A stretch of DNA of 64,000 nt from CAJQQY01 sp045106765. GTDB taxonomy: Bacteria; Bacteroidota; Bacteroidia; Chitinophagales; Saprospiraceae. The stretch is from contig JBGCFD010000004.1 in the NCBI GenBank assembly GCA_045106765.1, forward strand, positions 1 to 64,000, given 5' to 3'. Below the pieces are notes generated by a model. It did not search any database and was not told the origin of the DNA. It saw only the letters and a program-made list of their open reading frames with translations. Shown here in pieces: positions 16,301-23,529 of this stretch (positions within the stretch are counted from its first letter, which is position 1; each line of letters opens with the position of its first letter). Both the position numbers and the translations under genes were made by a program.

Positions 16301-17140
16301 ATGAGAAAAGACATCTATCTCAGCTATGAACTAACCGATCAAAAATGGGCTGATTTAATAAAACTTCATCTCCGACAACGGCAAGATGAACTAGGATTTC
16401 ATATTTGGGACAATTCTCAAATCGAAGCTGGTGCCGATATTGAAGCAGCAAAATCTAATATCTTACAATCTACCAAAATTGTATTTGTATTGTTAAGCGC
16501 TCCTTATTTAGGTTCTAAATTAGTTGAAAAAGAATGGAAGCAATTGCTCGAACTCTCCAAACATGAAGGAGTAATTGTTCGATCTATTTTTGTCAATCAT
16601 TGTATGTTTGATGAGCATCCGCTTTCCATTTTTCAAACTTTAAATGCAGAAAATAATCCATTGGTAGAAATGGATGATGCTGAATTCGCAGGTTTTTTAG
16701 TTCATGTTGGAAAGCGAATTAAAATTACATTGAAAAATGTATTTGAAAAAGAAATTCAAAAAATTGAAACTGCGGTCGTCCAAAAACCAAAAGATATTTC
16801 ACTTAAAAATGAAATGAAAAAAAATATCAAACAATTGGAGAATGCTATTGCCCAAGATGAAATTCAATTTAAAAATGTGTTGGATTTGTCGCTTGCAAAA
16901 ATTTGTGTAGTCAGTATTTTGAAAGGGATTACTGAAGATCAAGTCAATGGTTTAAGAATGAAAGAAATCTACGATCGTTCTAAAATAAAAAAGCGAAAAT
17001 TTATATTCCAGTCGCTTGACGAAATGGAAAAGTGGGGATACATTGAAAAAGCAAGAATAGAAAAAGAAACCTATTGGAAGTTATCTAAGAAGGGGATTGA
17101 TTTTTCGAAAGAAATTGATGATTCTTTTTTGTTTACTTAA
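16301..17140 (+). CDS. TIR-domain protein with C-terminal winged-helix-like region
   Basis: This 279-residue protein has an N-terminal TIR domain (about 1-150): the beta-A strand KDIYLSYELTDQ, BB-loop region HIWDNSQIEAGADI, and IVFVLLSAPYLGSKLVEKEW, in which Glu78 occupies the position of the NADase catalytic glutamate. A basic helical linker (160-190) leads to a region (about 195-270; GLRMKEIYDRSKIKKRKFIF, YWKLSKKGIDFSKEI) that looks like a winged helix. TIR domains in bacteria often cleave NAD+ in anti-phage defence or act as adaptors. The gene stands alone, and no other known defence protein is adjacent. Confidence 0.78.
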   Translation: MRKDIYLSYELTDQKWADLIKLHLRQRQDELGFHIWDNSQIEAGADIEAAKSNILQSTKIVFVLLSAPYLGSKLVEKEWKQLLELSKHEGVIVRSIFVNHCMFDEHPLSIFQTLNAENNPLVEMDDAEFAGFLVHVGKRIKITLKNVFEKEIQKIETAVVQKPKDISLKNEMKKNIKQLENAIAQDEIQFKNVLDLSLAKICVVSILKGITEDQVNGLRMKEIYDRSKIKKRKFIFQSLDEMEKWGYIEKARIEKETYWKLSKKGIDFSKEIDDSFLFT

Positions 17141-17157
17141 ATGGTATTTGTAAAAAA

Positions 17158-17221
17158 AGAATAACCTACAAATACGCAATTTTTTACGTCATTGGAGACG
17201 GATGTAATTGTAGGTCATTCT
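17158..17221. terminator. Hairpin between the TIR gene and the small minus-strand ORF
   Basis: Arms GAATAACCTACAA (17159-17171) and TTGTAGGTCATTC differ at one position. It lies after the TIR stop and overlaps the end of the opposing small ORF, so it may terminate both. Confidence 0.55.
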
Positions 17222-17430
17222 AATTGATACTTTCGTACCAAGTGTAGTTTTAGTTCGGAATCATAAATTCGTTGTAAATCATACCAAATAAATTGGCGCA
17301 AAAAATTAGCTGCATGCGCTAACCTTATCCCAAATAAATTGGCAAATTGCCCTTCGCTAGTACCTGGAGGTTCCGTTGAAATTGGCTTTTCGTTTGTGGT
17401 TGTTACCACATGAATTTTCAAATTGTCCAT
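17215..17430 (-). CDS. Hypothetical 71-aa protein
   Basis: From the ATG at 17430 the frame has 71 residues: a Thr/Pro-rich start (TTTNEKPISTEPPGTSEG) and a helical, aromatic-rich rest (HAANFLRQFIWYDLQRIYDS). Codon use resembles the neighbours and no signal peptide is seen. No family is recognised. The upstream in-frame ATG at 17457 would add MFNLLNFSF, less likely. It may be a chance frame. Confidence 0.45.
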   Translation of the reverse strand: MDNLKIHVVTTTNEKPISTEPPGTSEGQFANLFGIRLAHAANFLRQFIWYDLQRIYDSELKLHLVRKYQLE

Positions 17431-17882
17431 AAAGGAAAAATTTAAAAGGTTAAACAAAATTGTTTTTAGCTGATGTAGTTTTTTACATCAATATGATTGA
17501 ATCCAAAACAATCAAAATGCTTTGAATAAAATTTTCAATTAAGTTGTAAACTTGATCTTTCAAGTTAATAAAAAATAAAGTGTTGATTATGAATTGATTA
17601 GGAGAAGTTGATCCGTTTTGAAGAGCAAGTCTTTGATTGGATATTTTTCGATTCACACTTTATTTTACAAAATTTCATATAAAACAAAGTATTTATATAA
17701 CGTAAATCAAGGTGAAAGATACACCTTATGAAAAAATTAACTTTATATTTATTTTAATATGTATGTGGTAAGATATGATTTTCCAGAATTTTGTCTTGCA
17801 GGGACAAAGCATGTTTGTTTCTGGAAGATAAAATTTTGGATAAAAGGTAAGATAATTTCAATACAATTTTCATATTGAAAAA
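17431..17882. other. Gene-free stretch with a nested hairpin
   Basis: No coding frame is supported on either strand. At about 17783-17839 a nested structure can form: TTCCAGAA pairs with TTCTGGAA outside and TTGTC with GACAA inside, with a purine-rich loop. It may belong to a small RNA or the leader of the small minus-strand ORF. Confidence 0.4.
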
Positions 17883-17919
17883 GTTCACCAAGTGATTATT
17901 TTATTAATTACTTGGTGAA
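17883..17919 (-). terminator. Hairpin overlapping the stop of the 424-aa gene
   Basis: Arms TTCACCAAGT and ACTTGGTGAA are perfect, with a 16-nt loop. The right arm contains the last codons of the minus-strand gene, so terminator and coding end overlap. Confidence 0.7.
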
Positions 17920-19178
17920 AATGGTTGCTCGTTTTCCTCTTCTTTCAACTCTTCAAGAGTAGCTTGAATTACTCTCGGATGATTAATATTTCGTTGATGT
18001 ACATTTTTCAAATAATGAATAATTCGATTAGTTTTGATTCCCCAAAAGATAAAAGCAAGCAATAATAGTTTTCCGAAAAGTGCACAAAAAACTAGTAAAA
18101 TGGAAAATATATTTCCTACATTTTTATCTGGAAATAGTGAACTGATTGTACTTTCTGATTCGGGAAAAATAAATGGTAAAAGCGGTTGAATCCCTGCATA
18201 AAAAAGTAGCAAAGTAATTGTCAAATCTTCTAAGCTAAAATCCTTACTTCCCAATCTTCGGACTAAGTTGGTAGTAAAAGCCATCGCAGCCAAACCTGAA
18301 CCTAAACCAAATAATAATTGAAAACTTTGACCAATAGGAGTGGTACTCGAATAATTTTGCAACAAAATAATTTCGATGCCTAAAATAATTGCTACTGCTA
18401 GCCATCCCCGCATTTCAATTTTACGAATGGGTTCTTTGGTGATTTTTCTTAAATCATTTTCATAAGTCAAATTCAAGGAATTTGAATTGAGTGAAAAGTA
18501 GCAGAGGTAAATATAAATGATGGTAGCATTGTTGAAAAAATTTAGCAAGGGCACTCCTAAATCTTTGCTTAAATTAGTCAAAGAAAAAATAAATAACGCA
18601 AGGTAAAGTACACTCCAAGCAGCTGCTAGTTTTTCTAAAATTTCCCATAATTGTCGTCGTCCTAAAAAAGCTCGGAAGTAGTTACTATTGAAAGGAACTT
18701 TAGGTGCATTTGATTTTAAGTAAAATGCCCAAACTGAAATTAACAAGAAGACTTGAAATAAATAACTGATAGATTTTATTGGATTTTCAATTTCGATTTG
18801 CAAAGGTTTTGAAATGAAAAACGTAATGAATACAGAACTTAACAATGTAATTACAATTGCTAATGGAACTTTAGAAAAAAGATTATTTTCGGTTAACCAA
18901 TGTTTAAATGATTTTTCACTTGGTGCTAAAGTTTCGGTTTGGTCGGTGCTCCAATTTAAGTAAGAAGATAAGTTTTGATTTAATTGGGTGTTAGAGTTTT
19001 TAACAAAATCTTCGAGTGGGAGAGCGGTTTCCGTTTCCAAATATTGTTCAATTCCTTCCACAATCATTTGCAGATTTGGATCTGTTTGCATCGCAATTCC
19101 AATCTCAAAATCTTCCTCTGCCGTTAATTTATTTTCGACGTATTTTTTTAAATAAGTGATGTCAAAATTATTTTTCAT
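17904..19178 (-). CDS. Multi-pass membrane partner of the ECF sigma factor (anti-sigma-like)
   Basis: This 424-residue protein starts with a soluble 85-residue region (ITYLKKYVENKLTAEEDFEI) that looks like the cytoplasmic sigma-binding segment of Bacteroidota anti-sigma factors, followed by about eight membrane helices (roughly 98-400) and an acidic Glu-rich tail. Its start overlaps the sigma stop by 4 bp, the usual coupling of a sigma and its regulator. The polytopic body is unlike the single-helix FecR type. The anti-sigma role is inferred from context and the N-terminus. Confidence 0.65.
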   Translation of the reverse strand: MKNNFDITYLKKYVENKLTAEEDFEIGIAMQTDPNLQMIVEGIEQYLETETALPLEDFVKNSNTQLNQNLSSYLNWSTDQTETLAPSEKSFKHWLTENNLFSKVPLAIVITLLSSVFITFFISKPLQIEIENPIKSISYLFQVFLLISVWAFYLKSNAPKVPFNSNYFRAFLGRRQLWEILEKLAAAWSVLYLALFIFSLTNLSKDLGVPLLNFFNNATIIYIYLCYFSLNSNSLNLTYENDLRKITKEPIRKIEMRGWLAVAIILGIEIILLQNYSSTTPIGQSFQLLFGLGSGLAAMAFTTNLVRRLGSKDFSLEDLTITLLLFYAGIQPLLPFIFPESESTISSLFPDKNVGNIFSILLVFCALFGKLLLLAFIFWGIKTNRIIHYLKNVHQRNINHPRVIQATLEELKEEENEQPFSPSN

Positions 19179-19747
19179 TGAATTTTTTTCTTTAAATTTT
19201 TCATTCGCTTTTTTGCTCGATCAATTCTTCCTCGCACTTGATTGACTGAAATATTAAGTTGAATCGCAATTTCTTCCATGCTCATTTCTTCCAAAACATA
19301 AAGCGTAAAGCATTCCTTTTGTAAAGGCGGCAACCCAAGAATAAATTGCTTTGAAAGTTGCACTTTTTCCTTTTGATCAATTTGTTTTTCCAGACTAAAA
19401 GATCGTTCATCTGGTAATTCATTTGGAGGGGAAGAGGATTCTTTTGAATTTTTATTTTTCCTGAAATGATCTAAAAACTTATTTCGACAAACCACGAAAA
19501 TAAATGATTTAAAAGACCTGATTTTATGATTGAATTTTGCTTTTTTACAAATCTCAATCCAGACATTTTGTGTAATATCTTTGGCCACTTCTCGATTTTT
19601 ACAATAGTGAAATGCCATCATTAAAACCTGTGATTGATATTTTTGTAACAATACATTTGCGGCATCACGATTTCCTTCACACCAAGCGATATATAATGCT
19701 TCGTCTGATTCTGAATCTTGATTTGGAAAATGTTTTTTTGAGTTCAT
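19175..19747 (-). CDS. ECF-type RNA polymerase sigma factor
   Basis: From the ATG at 19747 the protein has 190 residues. Region 2 includes QSQVLMMAFHYCKNREVAKD then ITQNVWIEI and SFIFVVCRNKFLDHFRK; region 4 includes LPPLQKECFTLYVLEEMSM then EEIAIQLNISVNQVRGRIDR. The linker is Ser/Pro-rich. It is coupled to a membrane partner that probably holds it inactive. A TTG at 19780 would extend the protein into an inverted repeat upstream, so the ATG is preferred. Confidence 0.92.
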   Translation of the reverse strand: MNSKKHFPNQDSESDEALYIAWCEGNRDAANVLLQKYQSQVLMMAFHYCKNREVAKDITQNVWIEICKKAKFNHKIRSFKSFIFVVCRNKFLDHFRKNKNSKESSSPPNELPDERSFSLEKQIDQKEKVQLSKQFILGLPPLQKECFTLYVLEEMSMEEIAIQLNISVNQVRGRIDRAKKRMKNLKKKIQ

Positions 19748-19756
19748 ATTTTTTTG

Positions 19757-19799
19757 ATTCTTAGACAAAATTCGTGTCAAGTTAAATTTGTCTAAGAAT
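19757..19799. promoter_or_regulatory. Perfect 13-bp inverted repeat upstream of the ECF sigma gene
   Basis: ATTCTTAGACAAA (19757-19769) and TTTGTCTAAGAAT (19787-19799) are perfect inverted copies 17 bp apart, ending 10 bp from the sigma ATG. They could be an operator or, in the mRNA, a hairpin masking the start. Confidence 0.6.
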
Positions 19800-19882
19800 G
19801 ATTTAAAACAACTTCAATTATAATATAGACGAATTGGAAAGTTGAAACGCACGCAGAGGAGGTTTTTTTTTAGAACTTATTT

Positions 19883-21190
19883 TTATTTAATCGAATCAAG
19901 TTTTAAATGAACTCCGAACATTGGTTTTTTCATCGTATAAAATGTAGGAAAGGAAGCATCTAAATTATACGTTTTATTCGCCATGATAAATCCTAATTGA
20001 AGGCCTTTTCTGATGTTGTAGTAAAAATCAATTACATAAAAATAATTAGTGTAAAATTCTTCTTCACGATGAATGGAAAGCGTTTCTAGATTTGTTTTGA
20101 TATGGAATTTATTCCAAATTTTTAGATCGAATTCCGTTTTTAAAGCGATGCTAAAAATATTTTCATCTTGATATTCAGTATGCACTCCCCAGCGATCAAA
20201 GTCATAATAATAGTTTCGTAAAGGATATAAAAAACGACCTGCGGTATTGGAGTAAAGACCTTTGGTAGGATCTCGATAAGTAAAATTAGGATTGTAATGT
20301 CCCTCATTATAATTTGCAGAATAGTAGCGCAACGAAGGATTTATTTTCCAATTAATTTGATCCGTATCAATCAGCGAAAATTTTGCTCCAAGTACAAATG
20401 CACCATTTTTAGCAAGGTCAAATGCACCATTGTTCCTGTGTCCATATTGAAAATATAATTCATTATTTTTTTTAAGAAAATAATTTAAGGAAATATCTGA
20501 ATCCCAATAATCTTCAAACGCAAATGAATTGCCTGTCCAATTTAAATTTTGAGAATAGATTAATCGGATTTTTTCATTCTCAAATCCTAGAGAGAGATGA
20601 ATATATTCTTCCAAGTTCAATCCAATTTGATTAGCAAGGTCACCAACTTGATGATATTCAAAAAAAAGATTTTGATGAGAAATCTTAATATTGATGCCCT
20701 GATAATCTTGATTATAAACTTTCAAACCATTATTAATTTGTGCTTGAACAAAATTTCCAGCTTGGGTTTCTATGATTATTTTCTTTTTTAAAACACGGAA
20801 GGTGTCGATGGAGGAAAAAGTAAAATGTGGAAACCAAACAATATTATCACGATCATTTGATCCATAAGATGCGCCTCGATGTTCAAAATAAAGATTACTT
20901 TGGAAGTGGTATTTATTTTTAAAACTAGTTCTAAGTTTTACTCCAATGTAACTTGCGGTGTGAAAATTTGGATTATCAGAAACAAATTCTCTACGTGGTC
21001 TAAAAATATTATTAGCTCTTCTTTTGCGGTAGATGACGGGATCAATTAGAATTTCCTCAGAGGTAATTCCAGGATTGAGGTGGAGTGCGCTTGCTTCGAA
21101 ATCATAATCGATTTTCCATTGGATAGAATCTTGTGCAAAGATGATTTGGGCAAATAAAAAGAGAGTTATGGAAAGGATTGTTTTAGTCAT
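19883..21190 (-). CDS. Outer-membrane beta-barrel protein
   Basis: This 435-residue protein has a signal peptide (ILSITLFLFAQIIFA) and then a series of amphipathic beta strands rich in Tyr, Phe and Asn with aromatic strand ends (for example YHFQSNLYFEHRGA, LGAKFSLIDTDQINWKINPS), typical of a barrel of about 16-18 strands. It ends in HLKLDSIK rather than the usual terminal Phe. The closest recognisable type is a porin-like or capsule-assembly-like barrel; the cargo is unknown. It stands upstream of the sigma operon in the same direction. Confidence 0.7.
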   Translation of the reverse strand: MTKTILSITLFLFAQIIFAQDSIQWKIDYDFEASALHLNPGITSEEILIDPVIYRKRRANNIFRPRREFVSDNPNFHTASYIGVKLRTSFKNKYHFQSNLYFEHRGASYGSNDRDNIVWFPHFTFSSIDTFRVLKKKIIIETQAGNFVQAQINNGLKVYNQDYQGINIKISHQNLFFEYHQVGDLANQIGLNLEEYIHLSLGFENEKIRLIYSQNLNWTGNSFAFEDYWDSDISLNYFLKKNNELYFQYGHRNNGAFDLAKNGAFVLGAKFSLIDTDQINWKINPSLRYYSANYNEGHYNPNFTYRDPTKGLYSNTAGRFLYPLRNYYYDFDRWGVHTEYQDENIFSIALKTEFDLKIWNKFHIKTNLETLSIHREEEFYTNYFYVIDFYYNIRKGLQLGFIMANKTYNLDASFPTFYTMKKPMFGVHLKLDSIK

Positions 21191-21206
21191 AACTATTAAT
21201 TTTTTT

Positions 21207-21214
21207 CAAATGTA
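21207..21214 (-). promoter_or_regulatory. -7 box for the outer-membrane barrel gene
   Basis: Read on the minus strand this is TACATTTG, an exact TAnnTTTG match 16 bp upstream of the ATG. No good -33 box is visible. Confidence 0.4.
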
Positions 21215-21262
21215 GAAAAACAAGATTAATAGATCGACGTGAAATATTGGATTAACAGAATT

Positions 21263-21841
21263 TTAATATCCCAAGGTGAATTTTAAATTTTCGTTAATTA
21301 AATATTCTTTTTCCTCAGGAATATTAGCAGGAAAAGGTTGTCGTTTTTTAGCAGAAAATCCAATTGATTTAGCTAAGTCGGTGATGTCTTCAACGCCTAT
21401 AACATACTCATCTTTATATTTTTTTAGAACATCTCCACGTAGTCCAATTTGAATGGCTTGCCGATTTAAGCGTTCGCCTTGTAGACTTCTTTCTGGATCC
21501 CATTGATGAATGACGTCTGATTTTTTTAAGGCACTTTGCCATTCGTTTTCATTGGAATATCTTTTTGCATCGAAGTGAGTAGGAATACTTTGGTTAAGAA
21601 TTTCTAACCAACTTTCATGACTTAGTTTTATTCTAGCAATGGCTTCCATTCGATGCTTGGTGGCATATTTTGAGCGTCGTAACATCCAACCCAAAGAAGG
21701 TTTGATCCAACTAATTCGATCGACTCCAAAACCTTTTCCAAATTTATTTAACTCAACGGCGACGGCGACAATCTTAGGTTTGAAAGCTTGATAAACATAA
21801 ACTCCTTCCTTGTCGTGATCAGCATAAATTACTTTATTCAT
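21263..21841 (-). CDS. DUF4291 family protein
   Basis: The 192-residue protein matches DUF4291 along its length: VYVYQAFKPKIVAVAVE, DRISWIKPSLGWMLRRSKYA, IHQWDPERSLQGERLNRQAI, QIGLRG, and YVIGVEDIT. The conserved WIKPSF/WM-RS and QWDPER blocks are intact. The family is widespread in bacteria and fungi and its function is unknown. It starts 14 bp after the RNase Z-like gene and is cotranscribed with it. Confidence 0.88.
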   Translation of the reverse strand: MNKVIYADHDKEGVYVYQAFKPKIVAVAVELNKFGKGFGVDRISWIKPSLGWMLRRSKYATKHRMEAIARIKLSHESWLEILNQSIPTHFDAKRYSNENEWQSALKKSDVIHQWDPERSLQGERLNRQAIQIGLRGDVLKKYKDEYVIGVEDITDLAKSIGFSAKKRQPFPANIPEEKEYLINENLKFTLGY

Positions 21842-21855
21842 TTTTTGTTTTTAAT

Positions 21856-22716
21856 TTAACTTAAAATATCTCTAATTATTTCCCCAGGTAAAATTCTAAA
21901 AACTGGAATTTCCAATTTGAATTTTTTACAAAAGAAATCTATTGCTTCATCAATTTCTGTAGCAGAATATCTAGAGGAAAAGTGTCCTAGAATTAATTTT
22001 TCAATATTTGTTTGAGCGACCATTTCGATAACTTCTTCGAGGTAACTATGTTTGCCTTGGCGACGATCATCTAGGTCTACATCACCTTTTCTGAGAAAAG
22101 TAGCTTCATGGATTAAAATTTTTGTGTTATTCCAACGACCGTCATTTTCAATAGGAGTGTCTCCTGAGTAACTTAAGATATTTTTACGTAATTGTATTGT
22201 TATGTTTTCTTCGCCCAATTCGTTTCGGAGTGCTGCAATTTCTTTTCCAGAGAGATGGAGATACTCTTCTTTTAGTTTTCGCTTAGTTTCGAATACATGA
22301 AAACTTAAACTTTTGACTAATCCTTTTCCAACAAGAACATGTTCATTTCGGAAAGGTTCGACAAAGATATTTTTTTTGATTTCAAATGAATTTCCCTCTT
22401 CCATTTTTATCCATTCCGCACCGCTGACATGAGGATCAAAGTGAGTGGAGAATTTTTGTAAAAAAGGAAAAGAACCAGAGTCCCGAGGAAAATATATTTT
22501 TGGGAAATCTTGACGAGCATTCAGTTGGTTGAATTGTAAAAGCCCTGTGAGATGATCTCGGTCGGCATGAGAAATGAAGATATGCTTGACCTTTCGAGCT
22601 TTTTGCAAAAGTCCTGAGGATGCTCCGTCACCACAATCAAAGAGTAAACCGAGTTCTTCGATAAAATACCAAGTTGAGAAAAGTGCTGTTGAAAAACCTG
22701 TAATTGTTAATTTCAT
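21856..22716 (-). CDS. RNase Z-like metallo-beta-lactamase-fold hydrolase
   Basis: This 286-residue protein has the MBL fold with FDCGDGASSGL, the metal block ISHADRDHLTG (residues 48-58), LSYSGDT, LIHEATFL, GKHSYLEEVI, and GHFSSRY near the end, all RNase Z-like. The usual HxHxDH motif is HADRDH here: Asp52 replaces the second His. RNase Z cuts the 3' trailer of tRNA precursors; the altered ligand and short length leave open another phosphodiesterase role. It leads an operon with DUF4291. Confidence 0.8.
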   Translation of the reverse strand: MKLTITGFSTALFSTWYFIEELGLLFDCGDGASSGLLQKARKVKHIFISHADRDHLTGLLQFNQLNARQDFPKIYFPRDSGSFPFLQKFSTHFDPHVSGAEWIKMEEGNSFEIKKNIFVEPFRNEHVLVGKGLVKSLSFHVFETKRKLKEEYLHLSGKEIAALRNELGEENITIQLRKNILSYSGDTPIENDGRWNNTKILIHEATFLRKGDVDLDDRRQGKHSYLEEVIEMVAQTNIEKLILGHFSSRYSATEIDEAIDFFCKKFKLEIPVFRILPGEIIRDILS

Positions 22717-22941
22717 AATTAAGTTAAACTACAAATAATGGTAGGAAGTTCCGAGTAAAGCATTGCGAATCTTGCCCTTCAACTTTTTTAACCCCCATAG
22801 CTATAGCTAAGACTATAAAAATTTAAAAGAGCTTCGTCAATATCCACAAGTCTTCCAGTTGGATTTCAGCAGATATTCTTAAACAATGTTAATAAAATAA
22901 ATTCATTTTCAACTAAAACGAAATATTATTGTTTTTAAGAA

Positions 22942-23403
22942 ATGAAAGTTTATAAAAAAGAATGGATTCAATTTATTCCTAGACCGTTGGATGAAGTTTG
23001 GGATCTTTTTTCAAGACCTGAAAATCTAAATAAGGTTACTCCTAAGGAAATGAATTTTGAAATTTTAAGTGATATTGCCAACAAACCTATGTATGAAGGA
23101 ATGATTATCAATTATAAAGTCACTCCTTTATTAGGTATTAAAATGCGTTGGACTACTGAAATTCAAAGAATTAAACCGGGGAAATATTTTGTTGATGAGC
23201 AACGATTTGGTCCTTATGCTATGTGGCATCATGAACATCATTTCGAGGAAAAAGATGGAGGTGTTTATATGAAAGATCTTTTACATTATGCCATTCCTTT
23301 TGGCCCGATTGGGAATTTGGCTAATTGGTTATTCGTAAATAAGAAAATCGATGAGATTTTTGAGTATCGATTTGAAGCGGTGGAAAAGCTTTTTGGGAAA
23401 TGA
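22942..23403 (+). CDS. SRPBCC-family (START-like) lipid-binding protein
   Basis: The 153-residue protein has the helix-grip fold sequence: FIPRPLDEVWDLFSRPENLN at the N-terminus, then a strand series (YFVDEQRFGPYAMWHHEHHF) and a C-terminal helix FEYRFEAVEKLF. It resembles the cyclase/dehydrase-like SRPBCC group found next to NAD-dependent epimerases, but no such neighbour is present. These domains bind hydrophobic ligands in a central cavity. The ligand is unknown. Confidence 0.88.
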   Translation: MKVYKKEWIQFIPRPLDEVWDLFSRPENLNKVTPKEMNFEILSDIANKPMYEGMIINYKVTPLLGIKMRWTTEIQRIKPGKYFVDEQRFGPYAMWHHEHHFEEKDGGVYMKDLLHYAIPFGPIGNLANWLFVNKKIDEIFEYRFEAVEKLFGK

Positions 23404-23440
23404 GCGAAATATGGAGAGGTGAATGAGAGAATAAAAAAAA

Positions 23441-23471
23441 CCCGATCAAAATAATTTGATCGGGCTTTGTA
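23441..23471. terminator. Bidirectional terminator
   Basis: Perfect arms CCCGATCAAA and TTTGATCGGG with an ATAA loop, A-tract before and CTTTG after. It separates the convergent SRPBCC and coiled-coil genes. Confidence 0.88.
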
Positions 23472-23529
23472 TCTTACTCAATTTCATGTTCTTAAAATGA
23501 AAGATTTTTGAAAGAACAATTATTGATGT

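Noticed and set aside
22740..22860. Possible ncRNA around the palindrome TAGCTATAGCTA
   Set aside because: Only the 12-bp palindrome is clear; no extended structure could be supported.
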